Assembly (NCBI GenBank): GCA_018662225.1
Contig: JABJGO010000070.1
Span: forward strand, 46,232-110,231
DNA: 64,000 bases
Reading direction: 5' to 3'
DNA from: Rhodospirillales bacterium
GTDB taxonomy: Bacteria > Pseudomonadota > Alphaproteobacteria > Rhodospirillales > Casp-alpha2
Below, one piece after another: positions 55,571 through 64,000 of the stretch. Both the position numbers and the translations under genes were made by a program. Below the pieces are notes generated by a model that saw only the letters and a program-made list of their open reading frames with translations, was not told where the DNA came from and searched no databases. How positions within the stretch are numbered: position 1 is the first letter of the stretch; the number at the start of each line of letters is the position of its first letter.

Positions 55571-57163
55571 TTATTGCTCTGGTGTTATGACCTTCGAGGT
55601 CACAAGCGCGCTGACAGGGACCAACTTCGCTTCCTTTTCCGGCAAAGTCTGGAACCAGGTTTTCAACCGCCCCATGATTCCCGGCGACATAGATGTGGTT
55701 GCCATAGCCTGATTACGCGTCTCGATCAGACTATCCAGAAGCGCCAGTTTATCATCGATCGCAGACAGAGCCATAACGTTATCCAGCCTCATGTTACTAA
55801 AGACGCGTGGCATGCCCATCCTGCCTGCCAGCTTTGGCAGCAATGATCGGTCGTTCCAGTTACCTTCCAAAATCATTAACCCGCGACTGTTCAGTTCATC
55901 CAACAAAGCCTGTGTATGCGATTCGCTGGCCGTGTATCTGGACCCCATGATAACCTCGAGGCCGATATACCCCTGTAACAATGCCATAATAGATTCCAGC
56001 CTGGGCAGGTTTTCCTCGGCTGTAAACGCGGTGCTTAAAGCCAAAGGCCCCGGATCTTCAATGGGGAAACGGGATGATTCCAGTGGTAGGCCAAGGATGA
56101 CCTCGTGACCGGCCCGCCGTGAACGCAATAACCATTGGTCAAGATCATCAGAATAGGGGCTGAACGACAACGTAACCGCCGGGGGTAACTTACGGATAGC
56201 GGCCAGGGTCACGGCCTGACTAAGCCCCAAGTCTGTCACCAAAATTGCGACACGTTTTGTTTTTTGGGAAGTTCTCAGCGGATTGCTGTAAAATTCCCAC
56301 GGCAAGCGACCGTCAGGGGCGACCTTGGGCAGGGCAGCAAAGCTTTCTTCCTCATCTCGAATTTCCAAAAAATCCGGATCGGGCGCGCGGGCAAGCGGTG
56401 CCGGTGTCGGATGGTCAACAAATTCTTTGAATGCCGCCACGGTGGATGCCTGGATAATCAAACCCGCCACCCCGCTCGTCGCGGTGCCACTGGACCCCAG
56501 GCTGCCCCCGGCGAGAGCATTGAGCCCACCGGCCGTCTGGACCGAATTCAATGATGCTGAGACGGTGGTTTCCTGCTCAAATGCTTCCTCGTCCTCCGAT
56601 GGTTTGTCATCACCCCCGGCCAGATCATTAAGGCCGCCACTACCACCAGCGTTCAAAGGCGGTAAGGCAATTGCGCTCTGATTTACCTCTCCGCCCTGCT
56701 CGGCCACTTCATCGCTGTCGCCCAGCAACATCCAAGCCCCCACGCCTGCGATGATCAGAATGAGCAGCACCCCGGCACCAATAGCCGAATACCGGACGAT
56801 GGGCTTTGAGAACAAGCCGCCTGATTCGTCTTCGTCGTCTTCATCTTCGTCGAAGTCGGACTCATCACCGTCCATATCGAGTTCGCCAAAGTCAGAGTCA
56901 TCTTCGGCTTTGGCAGCGTCCAGATCACCGCCACCAGCATCCGGTGCCGCAGCAGGCTTATCACCATCACCCTCAGGCGCTCCGTCCAGAGACGAGCCAC
57001 CGAACCCCGGATCGTTGCCATCGGGCTCTCCGCCCGTGCCGCCATCAGCACCGTCCACGCTGACCGCAGCATCGCCGTCTTCGAAGTCTTCGGCGTCGAA
57101 GTCATCATCTTCGTCGTCGCTCACATCGGCCTTTTTGCGTTTGAACAGGTCTTTTAAACCCAT
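55571..57163 (-). CDS. Divergent polysaccharide deacetylase (YibQ family), metal site degenerate
   Basis: A 530-residue protein. An acidic, Asp/Glu/Gly-rich N-terminus (about 10-115) precedes one membrane helix (about 125-147). Low-complexity spacers follow, and the YibQ/DUF610 domain lies at about 300-515. The domain keeps the fold marks (RRAGHEVILGLPLES, MGSRYTASESHTQ, MILEGNW). Compared with E. coli YibQ, however, VIDDFG is LVTDLG and NNHMGS is EVIMGS, so one Asp and the His of the usual metal site are gone. It is coded between ctpA and rppH. Confidence 0.85.
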   Translation of the reverse strand: MGLKDLFKRKKADVSDDEDDDFDAEDFEDGDAAVSVDGADGGTGGEPDGNDPGFGGSSLDGAPEGDGDKPAAAPDAGGGDLDAAKAEDDSDFGELDMDGDESDFDEDEDDEDESGGLFSKPIVRYSAIGAGVLLILIIAGVGAWMLLGDSDEVAEQGGEVNQSAIALPPLNAGGSGGLNDLAGGDDKPSEDEEAFEQETTVSASLNSVQTAGGLNALAGGSLGSSGTATSGVAGLIIQASTVAAFKEFVDHPTPAPLARAPDPDFLEIRDEEESFAALPKVAPDGRLPWEFYSNPLRTSQKTKRVAILVTDLGLSQAVTLAAIRKLPPAVTLSFSPYSDDLDQWLLRSRRAGHEVILGLPLESSRFPIEDPGPLALSTAFTAEENLPRLESIMALLQGYIGLEVIMGSRYTASESHTQALLDELNSRGLMILEGNWNDRSLLPKLAGRMGMPRVFSNMRLDNVMALSAIDDKLALLDSLIETRNQAMATTSMSPGIMGRLKTWFQTLPEKEAKLVPVSALVTSKVITPEQ

Positions 57164-57209
57164 ATTTTACACCTGACAGGTTACGTATAGAAACAATACG
57201 GTGCTGCGA

Positions 57210-58586
57210 TCAGCCGCCGTTCTGGTTGATCATATCAGAGAACAATTCGTAGCCCTTCAGCAAATCCAGCGCCCGTGACAATTGGTAATCTTCGGGCGTG
57301 TCGTTTTCCTTCGGTGCAGAGGCTTCGGTATCCTGATCAGTGCTCTGATCGACCTCTGTATCCTCAGGCGTATCGCCATTTTCATCAGTACCGCCAGCAT
57401 CCGTACCGCCGGCATTATCCAATGCACCGCGCAGGTCAGCCTCTCGGCGACGGGTACCTGTGCTTACGGATTCAAGCCGCGCTTGTTCCACAATAATATC
57501 CGGCTCAATGCCAATTTTCTGGATGTCACGACCGGACGGTGTGTAGTAACGCGCCGTGGTCAAACGCATAGCGCCATGCTTACCGAGCGGAATGATGGTT
57601 TGAACCAGCCCTTTGCCGAATGACTGCGTACCCATAACAATGGCCCGACCGTGATCCTGCAAAGCGCCTGATACGATTTCTGAGGCCGATGCGGAGCCGC
57701 TATTGATCAACACGACCATCGGCAATCCCCCCGCGATATCGCCATCACGGGCGTTGAAGCGCTCGGTATCTTCCGGGCGTTTCCCCCGCGTTGAAACAAT
57801 CTCACCCTTATCAAGAAACGCATCAGAAATCCTGATAGCCTGATCCAGAAGGCCACCCGGGTTGTTGCGTAGATCGAGCACAATACCCGACAGGTCGCCA
57901 TCTTCGTCATTCAGTTTTTTGAACGCCTTGGCCAGCCCCTTTTCTGTTGTGCCACTAAACGAGGTGATACGGATGTAGCCGATGTCGCCTTCCATGTGTG
58001 ATCGCACAGACTGGATTTTGATAATGGCGCGCGTGATCGTGACCTCAAACGCGTCCGTATCCAAACGCTGTACCGACAATGTAATGTCTTCGCCAACCTT
58101 GCCGCGCATGCGATCAACCGCATCGCTCAGCGTCAGCCCCAAAACCGGTTCACCATCCAGATGCGTAATATAGTCGCCGGGTTGCAAACCGGCACGAAAC
58201 GCAGGCGTGTCATCAATAGGTGACACAACCTTGATCAAGCCGTTCTCCATGGACACTTCGATTCCCAAGCCACCAAACTCACCCTTGGTCTGAACCTGCA
58301 TTTCCTGGAAAGAGTCCGCGTTCATATAACTGGAATGAGGATCCAGTGACGCCAGCATCCCGCCAATCGCCGCTTCGATCAGATCTTTATCATTGGGGGC
58401 TTCCACATAATCAGAGCGAATACGTTCCAGCACATCGCCAAACAGGTTTAGCAGCTCATAGGTGTTGGTTTCTTCCTCTGTTTCATCAGCTGCTTGCACC
58501 GGTGACGCATAGACAAAAAACATGACAGCGGCCGCAGCGGCTACACCCATGCAAGATTTTCTGACAAACTCAAAATTCACATTCAT
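57210..58586 (-). CDS. ctpA: Carboxy-terminal processing peptidase (S41 family)
   Basis: A 458-residue protease. It has a signal peptide (ends near VQAAD), a PDZ domain (about 95-175, with GLGIEVSMENGLIKVVSPID and GLQPGDYITHLDG), and the catalytic Ser-Lys pair in INSGSASASEIVSGAL and TQSFGKGLVQTII. A long Asp/Thr/Glu-rich tail ends it. It cuts envelope proteins, often peptidoglycan hydrolases or their regulators. It lies 5 bases after envC. Confidence 0.94.
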   Translation of the reverse strand: MNVNFEFVRKSCMGVAAAAAVMFFVYASPVQAADETEEETNTYELLNLFGDVLERIRSDYVEAPNDKDLIEAAIGGMLASLDPHSSYMNADSFQEMQVQTKGEFGGLGIEVSMENGLIKVVSPIDDTPAFRAGLQPGDYITHLDGEPVLGLTLSDAVDRMRGKVGEDITLSVQRLDTDAFEVTITRAIIKIQSVRSHMEGDIGYIRITSFSGTTEKGLAKAFKKLNDEDGDLSGIVLDLRNNPGGLLDQAIRISDAFLDKGEIVSTRGKRPEDTERFNARDGDIAGGLPMVVLINSGSASASEIVSGALQDHGRAIVMGTQSFGKGLVQTIIPLGKHGAMRLTTARYYTPSGRDIQKIGIEPDIIVEQARLESVSTGTRRREADLRGALDNAGGTDAGGTDENGDTPEDTEVDQSTDQDTEASAPKENDTPEDYQLSRALDLLKGYELFSDMINQNGG

Positions 58587-58591
58587 TCCAT

Positions 58592-59908
58592 TTAGCCTTG
58601 TGTACTAGTGCGTGACGAAAGCCACGACGACGGATTAATTGATTGGCCCTCACGGCGCAGTTCCACATAAAGTATCGCATCCTGATCTGTCGAGGAGCCC
58701 GCGTCGCCCCCCATGACGCCAACGGGTTCGCCCGTCAAAACCTGTTGCCCCATGACACTGTCAATGCGTGTCATGCCAGCAAGAAGGCTATGGTATCCCC
58801 CGCTGTGTTCAATGATCAAGAGCTGCCCATACCCCCGGAAGTCGCCCACGAATACCACGGTGCCTTCAAATGAGGCGATGACCTGGGCACCGGGTCTGGT
58901 TTTTACCTCCAAACCCCGTTGCGTCATGCCGTTTTCGTTGGTTTCACCGTATTTGGCGACCACCTTTCCGATTACCGGAAATGGCAAGTTGCCCTTCATA
59001 TCGCGTATGGAACCGCCGCTCAAAATTCCGTTACCAAGCACGTTCAGGGCTGCTACCTGCGTCTCATTCTCAACAGATTGCGAATCGCCAGCCGTTGGTT
59101 TACTGGGTGGCACCACAGTCGCCATGGCCGTTTCTGATGCGTTCAAGGTACGAGCCGCTTTATCAGCCTGAATTCTGGCGATCAAATCACGAAGGTCCGA
59201 TGCCTCTTTAGCCAGCTCACTGGCCCGTTGTTCCGCCAGATAACTTTCTGCGTCCGTCTGCTGCTTCAGCAATTTTTTCTGCGCTAATAAAGCGCCCAAT
59301 TTCAGGCCCTCTTCCTCCAGCCCCACCGTTTCTCGCCATAGGGATTCGCGCCGAACCTCAATTTGTTCACGCGCGCGGGCAAGGCTGTCAACTTCGCGAC
59401 CAAGTTCTGCTGCCTGCGCTTCAATCTCAGGCACCACAGATCGCAACAACAAGGCACTACGCACCGTATCAGCGGGGCTACCCGGTTGGGCAATCATAGC
59501 TTCGGGGGGGAAACGGGCCAACCGTTCCAGCGCCATGAGGACACCGGCAAACTGTTTACGACGGGTGGCCAGCCGCGCAACCTTGTCACGTTCCGATTGC
59601 TCCAGATCCGCCAGCTGCCCTTCCAATGAGGCAATCATATGTTCGTGGTCCTGTACGGCTTTGGCCGATGTTACCAGCTTGGCCCTTAAGGTCGCCGTTT
59701 CGCGCGCAATCTCGGTTATGCGTTGGTGCAGGCTTTCTGATTGTTCCAACTCGAGCGCCAGAGCCTTTTCAACCTGGCTCAGATTCTCACTAGATACGTC
59801 TTGCGCACGCGCGTCGCTCCATGATCCCAAACCGAAGGAAACAAACAGTACCAGTGCCCATAGTGGTTTGATGGAAATGGCTCTACTCCGCTGCTGCATG
59901 GCGGGCAT
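58592..59908 (-). CDS. envC: EnvC-like murein hydrolase activator
   Basis: A protein of about 438 residues. A signal peptide (ends near ARAQ) is followed by a long coiled coil (about 40-250) and a C-terminal LytM/M23 domain. The zinc residues of active M23 enzymes are replaced, as in EnvC (GLEVKTRPGAQV in place of HxGxD, and YVELRREG in place of HFELR), so it should activate amidases rather than cut peptidoglycan itself. It starts within the gpmI stop region; I chose the ATG at 59908. Confidence 0.9.
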   Translation of the reverse strand: MPAMQQRSRAISIKPLWALVLFVSFGLGSWSDARAQDVSSENLSQVEKALALELEQSESLHQRITEIARETATLRAKLVTSAKAVQDHEHMIASLEGQLADLEQSERDKVARLATRRKQFAGVLMALERLARFPPEAMIAQPGSPADTVRSALLLRSVVPEIEAQAAELGREVDSLARAREQIEVRRESLWRETVGLEEEGLKLGALLAQKKLLKQQTDAESYLAEQRASELAKEASDLRDLIARIQADKAARTLNASETAMATVVPPSKPTAGDSQSVENETQVAALNVLGNGILSGGSIRDMKGNLPFPVIGKVVAKYGETNENGMTQRGLEVKTRPGAQVIASFEGTVVFVGDFRGYGQLLIIEHSGGYHSLLAGMTRIDSVMGQQVLTGEPVGVMGGDAGSSTDQDAILYVELRREGQSINPSSWLSSRTSTQG

Positions 59909-61448
59909 CACCAGTGATAAGCGACTGGCCTGTCATTTCCGTTGGCTGATCAACGCCCAGCAATTGTAACAGCGTGGGCGCCACATCGCTCAATCGCCCG
60001 TGCCGAAGCGCATCGATTCCCGGCGGCCCATTGACCAGAACAGTCGGCACCACATTCAGAGTGTGTGATGTATGCATATCTCCATCCGGTGAAGCCATAC
60101 GTTCGCAATTGCCGTGATCTGCGGTGACCAACATGACGCCACCCACATCAACAACGGCTGTTTCCAGTCGGGCCAGACAATCGTCCAGCGTTTCCACTGC
60201 CTTGATCGCGGCACTCAGCACACCCGTATGGCCGACCATATCACCATTAGCGTAGTTGACGACGATGAGATCATAGGTTCCATCATCAATAACCCGCACC
60301 AGATTATCTGTTACCTGGATGGCCGACATTTCAGGGCGCAAATCATAGGTCGCCACATCCGGTGACGGGATCATGATGCGGTCTTCGCCCTTGTACTCAC
60401 TTTCGCGGCCACCGTTTAGAAAGAACGTTACGTGAGCATACTTTTCCGTCTCGGCAATTCGCAACTGCCGCAGGCCTGCATTTGACACCACCCAGCCCAG
60501 TGTACTCAACGGACGTTCGGCCGGGAACAAGGGGGGGGCCAGCTTGGAAAGCCCGGTGGAATACTCCACTAAACCGGCCTGCGCCTCGAACACGACCTTG
60601 CGGCTTTCAGGCAGTTGGTCAAATTCAGGATCAATCAGGGCACTGAAAATCTGGCGTGTACGGTCGGCTCGGAAATTCGCCATCAGGACGCCGTCGCCAT
60701 CCTTCATGCCGTCATAATCACCCAGCACCACAGGGTTCATGAATTCATCACGAATATCATCATCATAAGACGCCTGGATCGCCTGAATGGCATCGTCATA
60801 ATGGGTGCCTGCACCATCCACCATCAGGTCATAGGCCAACCCAACCCGGTCCCACCGATTGTCCCGGTCCAGCGCGTAATAGCGACCACACAATGTTACT
60901 AACTCTGCACCACCAATCTCATCCAGCGCGCTTAAACAATGCGGTACAGTCTCAATGGCGCTTCGTGGCGGCATGTCGCGGCCATCCAGAAATCCGTGCA
61001 CGGCCACCGGCACTCCCGCCGCCGCCACAATGCGGGCAAGCGCTAGCATATGGTTCTGATGCGCGTGTACGCCACCGGGTGACATCAATCCCATCACGTG
61101 ACAGGTGCCGCCGCTAACCTTCAGTTTTGTGATTAAATCCATGAGCGGCAGCAGGTTTTCTATAGACCCGTCAGCAATGGCGGCGTCAATACGGGGCAGG
61201 TCCTGCATGACCACGCGGCCCGCACCCAGGTTCGTGTGCCCCACTTCGGAATTACCCATTTGGCCGGACGGCAGGCCCACATGACCTTCGGATGCGTCCA
61301 ATTGGCCCGTGGGGCAGGTTTCGATTAACCGATCCCACACCGGCGTGCTGGCCTGTGCAATGGCATTGTTGTCAACTTCGTCTCTGACGCCCCATCCATC
61401 AAGGATGCATAAGACAACAGGTCTGGCCCGGTTTTTGTCGGAATTCAT
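59883..61448 (-). CDS. gpmI: Phosphoglycerate mutase, cofactor-independent
   Basis: A 521-residue two-domain enzyme. The catalytic Ser lies in GNSEVGHTNLGAGRVV; CILDGWGVRDEV starts the phosphatase domain, and YANGDMVGHTGVL plus TADHGNCERM hold the other metal ligands. It interconverts 3- and 2-phosphoglycerate. First gene of the operon that runs on to rppH. The roughly 167 bases upstream separate it from the divergent amidotransferase gene. Confidence 0.96.
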   Translation of the reverse strand: MNSDKNRARPVVLCILDGWGVRDEVDNNAIAQASTPVWDRLIETCPTGQLDASEGHVGLPSGQMGNSEVGHTNLGAGRVVMQDLPRIDAAIADGSIENLLPLMDLITKLKVSGGTCHVMGLMSPGGVHAHQNHMLALARIVAAAGVPVAVHGFLDGRDMPPRSAIETVPHCLSALDEIGGAELVTLCGRYYALDRDNRWDRVGLAYDLMVDGAGTHYDDAIQAIQASYDDDIRDEFMNPVVLGDYDGMKDGDGVLMANFRADRTRQIFSALIDPEFDQLPESRKVVFEAQAGLVEYSTGLSKLAPPLFPAERPLSTLGWVVSNAGLRQLRIAETEKYAHVTFFLNGGRESEYKGEDRIMIPSPDVATYDLRPEMSAIQVTDNLVRVIDDGTYDLIVVNYANGDMVGHTGVLSAAIKAVETLDDCLARLETAVVDVGGVMLVTADHGNCERMASPDGDMHTSHTLNVVPTVLVNGPPGIDALRHGRLSDVAPTLLQLLGVDQPTEMTGQSLITGDARHAAAE

Positions 61449-61615
61449 AGTTTGCTCAACGTCAATCGATTCGGACCATGACTATATAAAGAATACACCT
61501 TGTTGACGAGTGCAAGCGTGTGTTTACGCCTAAATTAAGGACATGATTTTCGCACAAGACGTGCGCGCGCAATAAGCTTAGTATGCTAATCCAATCAGAG
61601 ATTAGGACATCGCTC

Positions 61616-62329
61616 ATGCGACTTTTAGTTTTCCAGCACATCGAATGCGAACATCCCGGCATGCTGCGCACGTTCTTACGCGAAGATAACGTCACGTGGG
61701 ACGCGGTTAAACTCGATGCAGGCGATCCTATCCCGCCGCTGGAAGATTACGATGCATTGTGGGTCATGGGCGGCCCCATGGATGTGTGGGATCTGGCCGA
61801 TAATCCTTGGCTGACGGCAGAAAAAGCCGCTATCCGGCGCTGGGTACGCGATTTGGACCGTCCTTATCTGGGCTTGTGTCTGGGTCATCAATTGCTGGCC
61901 GATGCGCTGGGTGGTGCCTGTGGACCGCAAAACCCGCCCGAGATCGGCATTTTGGATGTGGAACTGACGCCAGAGGGCGAAAACGATGCCATCTTTGCTG
62001 GTATGCCCAAACAGCAACGGTGCCTGCAATGGCATTCGGTCTGTGTGACCGAAGACCCGGAAGGGGCGACGGTGCTGGCATCATCCGATCTATGCCGAAA
62101 CCAGGCCATGCGCGTGGGCAAGCACGCTTGGTCCATGCAGTATCATGTGGAGTTGGAACCCGATACGGTTCGCAACTGGGGTGATATCGAATCCTATAGG
62201 GCGGCGCTCGAAAATTCACTGGGTGAAGGCGCGCTGGAAGCCATAGACGCCGATGCAGCCAAAGACATGGCAGACTTCAACGCCAACGCCCGTAAGCTGT
62301 ATCGGAATTTTATGAACGCCGTGACGTAA
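61616..62329 (+). CDS. Class I glutamine amidotransferase-like protein (second paralog)
   Basis: A protein of about 237 residues. The nucleophile Cys lies in YLGLCLGHQLLADALGG, the His and Glu in MQYHVELEPDTV, and the oxyanion strand is LWVMGGPMDVWDL. It lacks a synthetase domain, like the protein coded at 36691, though the two share little sequence beyond these motifs. I chose the ATG at 61616, with AGGA upstream; the frame runs back to 61583. Confidence 0.85.
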   Translation: MRLLVFQHIECEHPGMLRTFLREDNVTWDAVKLDAGDPIPPLEDYDALWVMGGPMDVWDLADNPWLTAEKAAIRRWVRDLDRPYLGLCLGHQLLADALGGACGPQNPPEIGILDVELTPEGENDAIFAGMPKQQRCLQWHSVCVTEDPEGATVLASSDLCRNQAMRVGKHAWSMQYHVELEPDTVRNWGDIESYRAALENSLGEGALEAIDADAAKDMADFNANARKLYRNFMNAVT

Positions 62330-62397
62330 ACTCAGTTATACTGTTATCCATACAAGCAACATGCCTTTTCACTGTTTGAGAGCAAAGGAAAACGATC

Positions 62398-62823
62398 ATG
62401 TCAGTATATCAGGGAAGCTGTTTCTGCGGCGCTATCCAGGTTGAGGCCACAGGCGAGCCTTTTGCCATGGGTTATTGTCACTGCGATGATTGCCGGGCCT
62501 GGTCAGCCGGACCGGTAAACGGTTTTACATTGTGGAAACGCAACGAAGTGGTCGTTAAAAAAGGTGGCGACCTACTCGCCACCTTCAAGAAAACCGAAGC
62601 CAGTCACCGGCAATTTTGCACAAATTGCGGCGGCCATGTGATGACCGATCATCCCGATGGTGACTTCACCGACGTTTATTCAGCGATCTTGCCCACATTA
62701 TCTTTCACACCTGAGTTGCATGTCCATTGTGATGATTCTGTTCTGAAAATTCTCGACGGCCTGCCAAAGTTTTGTAATCTGCCTGAAGATTTCGGTGGCA
62801 CCGGAGAAACCATCCCGGAATAG
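62398..62823 (+). CDS. GFA/CENP-V family zinc protein
   Basis: A 141-residue protein with the seven cysteines of the GFA fold: SCFCGAIQ, GYCHCDDC and FCTNCGGH. One founding member was described as a glutathione-formaldehyde-activating enzyme, but most family members have no proven activity. AAAGGA lies upstream of the ATG. Confidence 0.88.
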   Translation: MSVYQGSCFCGAIQVEATGEPFAMGYCHCDDCRAWSAGPVNGFTLWKRNEVVVKKGGDLLATFKKTEASHRQFCTNCGGHVMTDHPDGDFTDVYSAILPTLSFTPELHVHCDDSVLKILDGLPKFCNLPEDFGGTGETIPE

Positions 62824-62850
62824 GTATTCTACACCATTAGGAGCATTGAA

Positions 62851-63663
62851 ATGGCACAACAATCTAGCCAGTTTGTTGGCAGCATTCCCGAAAACTACGA
62901 TCGGTGTCTTGGACCACATATTTTTTACGACTACGCAGGCGACTTGGCCCGCCGTGCCACAGAGAGCGACCCGACCGATGCCCTTGAGCTTGCGGCGGGT
63001 ACAGGTGTTTTGACACGCCGGTTGAGGGACGCCCTGCCACCCGCCACAAATCTAACGGCAACCGATCTGAACGAGCCCATGCTCGGTATCGCAGAAAGCA
63101 AGTTTTCCGAGGGCGAGAATGTTAGCTTCAAAGTTGCCAATGCCATGGAGCTTCCTTTCGATGACAGCTCATTCGACCTCATTGTTTGTCAATTTGGCGT
63201 CATGTTCTTCCCCGACATGCAGGCTTCTTTTCGTGAAGCCGGGCGTGCGCTCCGTAGCGGTGGTCGCTATCTGTTCAATGTTTGGGGCAGCATATCTGAA
63301 AACCCGTTTGCCCAGATAGGACATGAAGTGGCGGCTCGGTTTTTTCCTGAAGATCCGCCCGGCTTTTACAAGGTGCCATTCGGCTTCTCTGACCAAAGTG
63401 CCATCGTGGCGGATATAGGGGCGGCGGGGCTTCGTGATGCCACGTATGAGATCGTAGAGATCAACAAGGAAGTGACCGATTGGTCACTGCTCGCCCATGG
63501 GATGGTATTTGGGAACCCGTTAATTGACGAGATCAATGAGCGCGGTGGTGCCAGTGCTGAGGAGATCGAACAGGCCATTCTGATGGGGCTTCGCGAACGA
63601 TTTGGCCCGGAACCCTCGACCATGCCGCTGTTGGCATCGGTATATAGTGGGATAGCGCCGTAA
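62851..63663 (+). CDS. Class I SAM-dependent methyltransferase
   Basis: A 270-residue protein. The SAM-binding motif is LELAAGTGVLTRRLRDAL, and DDSSFDLIVCQFGVMFFPD is the UbiE-like post-motif. It resembles the methyltransferase-11 family that acts on small molecules. GGAGC lies upstream of the ATG. It faces the partial transporter gene tail to tail, 6 bases apart. Confidence 0.88.
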   Translation: MAQQSSQFVGSIPENYDRCLGPHIFYDYAGDLARRATESDPTDALELAAGTGVLTRRLRDALPPATNLTATDLNEPMLGIAESKFSEGENVSFKVANAMELPFDDSSFDLIVCQFGVMFFPDMQASFREAGRALRSGGRYLFNVWGSISENPFAQIGHEVAARFFPEDPPGFYKVPFGFSDQSAIVADIGAAGLRDATYEIVEINKEVTDWSLLAHGMVFGNPLIDEINERGGASAEEIEQAILMGLRERFGPEPSTMPLLASVYSGIAP

Positions 63664-63669
63664 AGCTAC

Positions 63670-64000
63670 TCACACGCCGGGTAGGGTTTCAGACTCGGTC
63701 ACCGGCTGTTTGCTTTCCCGTTTCAACGCCGCTTCGCGGTGAATCATGAATAGTCCGCTAGCCACAATGATTCCGGCACCGGCCCATGTGGTGAAGTTGG
63801 GAATCTCGCCCCAGAACATGTACCCGGAGATCGCAGCAAGCACCAATGAGATGTATTCAAACGGTGCCAGCATGCTGGCTTCGCCAAACCGGAAACTGGT
63901 GGTCAGGCAGTATTGCTGAACCATAGCCACGCACCCCAGCGCCACAAGCATGCCCAAATCTGCCGCCACGGGTACGACCCAGCCGAACAACAGGCAACAG
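63670..64000 (-). CDS. C-terminal half of an EamA/DMT-family transporter (cut by window edge)
   Basis: The frame is open to the right edge; the gene begins outside the window. The visible part has about four membrane helices, with LAPFEYISLVLAAISGYMFWGEIPN, the usual end of the second EamA repeat, and the closing helix WAGAGIIVASGLFMIHRE. A short hydrophilic tail (SKQPVTESETLPGV) ends it. Confidence 0.85.
   Translation of the reverse strand, partial: CCLLFGWVVPVAADLGMLVALGCVAMVQQYCLTTSFRFGEASMLAPFEYISLVLAAISGYMFWGEIPNFTTWAGAGIIVASGLFMIHREAALKRESKQPVTESETLPGV

Noticed and set aside
56751..57176. 141-residue Ser/Pro-rich plus-strand frame
   Set aside because: It is the antisense of the acidic Asp/Glu/Gly-rich N-terminus of the YibQ-type protein; such codon bias makes long open antisense frames.
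1..64000. tRNA, rRNA, CRISPR, prophage, IS transposase
   Set aside because: Looked for T-loop motifs (GGTTCGA-type), regularly spaced repeats and transposase or integrase patterns while reading; none stood out. A dedicated tRNA or CRISPR search would be decisive.

Overview
The window is an ordinary, gene-dense stretch of chromosome from an alphaproteobacterium, most likely a marine or aquatic relative of the Rhodospirillales. The evidence is the mix and order of genes: petABC (Rieske, cytochrome b, cytochrome c1) beside trmL and hemF; a DUF1285 / CoA-pyrophosphatase / DUF6111 / CCA-transferase run; a MoxR-DUF58-DUF4159 cluster; a MarR / OmpR-type regulator / EnvZ-like kinase group divergent from ilvE; a phasin gene; and gpmI-envC-ctpA-polysaccharide deacetylase-rppH. 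G+C is in the mid to upper 50s (estimated by eye), except in one AT-richer stretch at about 30.95-34.04 kb. I found no rRNA, tRNA, CRISPR array, IS transposase or phage gene.

Layout. 0-7.2 kb: MoxR AAA+ ATPase operon with von Willebrand-type membrane proteins (minus strand). 7.3-11.4 kb: DUF1285, Nudix, DUF6111, cca and a glycosyltransferase (plus). 11.4-13.6 kb: inositol-monophosphatase-like enzyme, hemF and trmL (minus). 13.6-15.0 kb: a gene-poor patch with inverted repeats, two copies of a CCACAGAG palindrome and a YHS-domain gene. 15.0-17.7 kb: petABC, ending in a strong terminator. 17.7-19.5 kb: a TPR-sulfotransferase pseudogene with two separate lesions. 19.6-30.9 kb: envelope and core genes (hldD, lgt, midA-like, pgeF, an M24-fold protein, two paralogous lipoproteins, prs, rplY, pth, ychF). 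30.95-34.04 kb: the AT-rich insertion, coding a large lipoprotein with a trypsin domain and a TraT-like lipoprotein. 34.2-42.4 kb: methionine salvage (mtnP-GNAT-mtnA), a glutamine amidotransferase, ubiK, proC, phasin, a CsaA-like gene and a GMC oxidoreductase. 42.4-47.7 kb: kinase/regulator/MarR, ilvE, a LOG-family protein and an EamA transporter. 47.8-53.0 kb: molybdopterin genes (moaE, moaD, moeA, mobB), pgsA and uvrC. 53.0-61.4 kb: folB, a cation antiporter, rppH and the cell-envelope operon up to gpmI. 61.6-64 kb: a second amidotransferase, a GFA-family protein, a methyltransferase and a partial EamA transporter.

How the genes fit together. Most are housekeeping: respiration (bc1 complex), heme, molybdenum cofactor, phospholipid and LPS core synthesis, lipoprotein maturation, translation quality control, methionine and proline metabolism, and cell separation. 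The parts least explained by known pathways are (a) the AT-rich protease/TraT two-gene unit, (b) the tandem lipoproteins built from four diverged copies of one module, (c) the paired palindromes around the phasin promoter, (d) the CCACAGAG repeats on either side of the YHS gene, and (e) two proteins of enzyme families (M24, YibQ-type deacetylase) that have lost most of their metal ligands.
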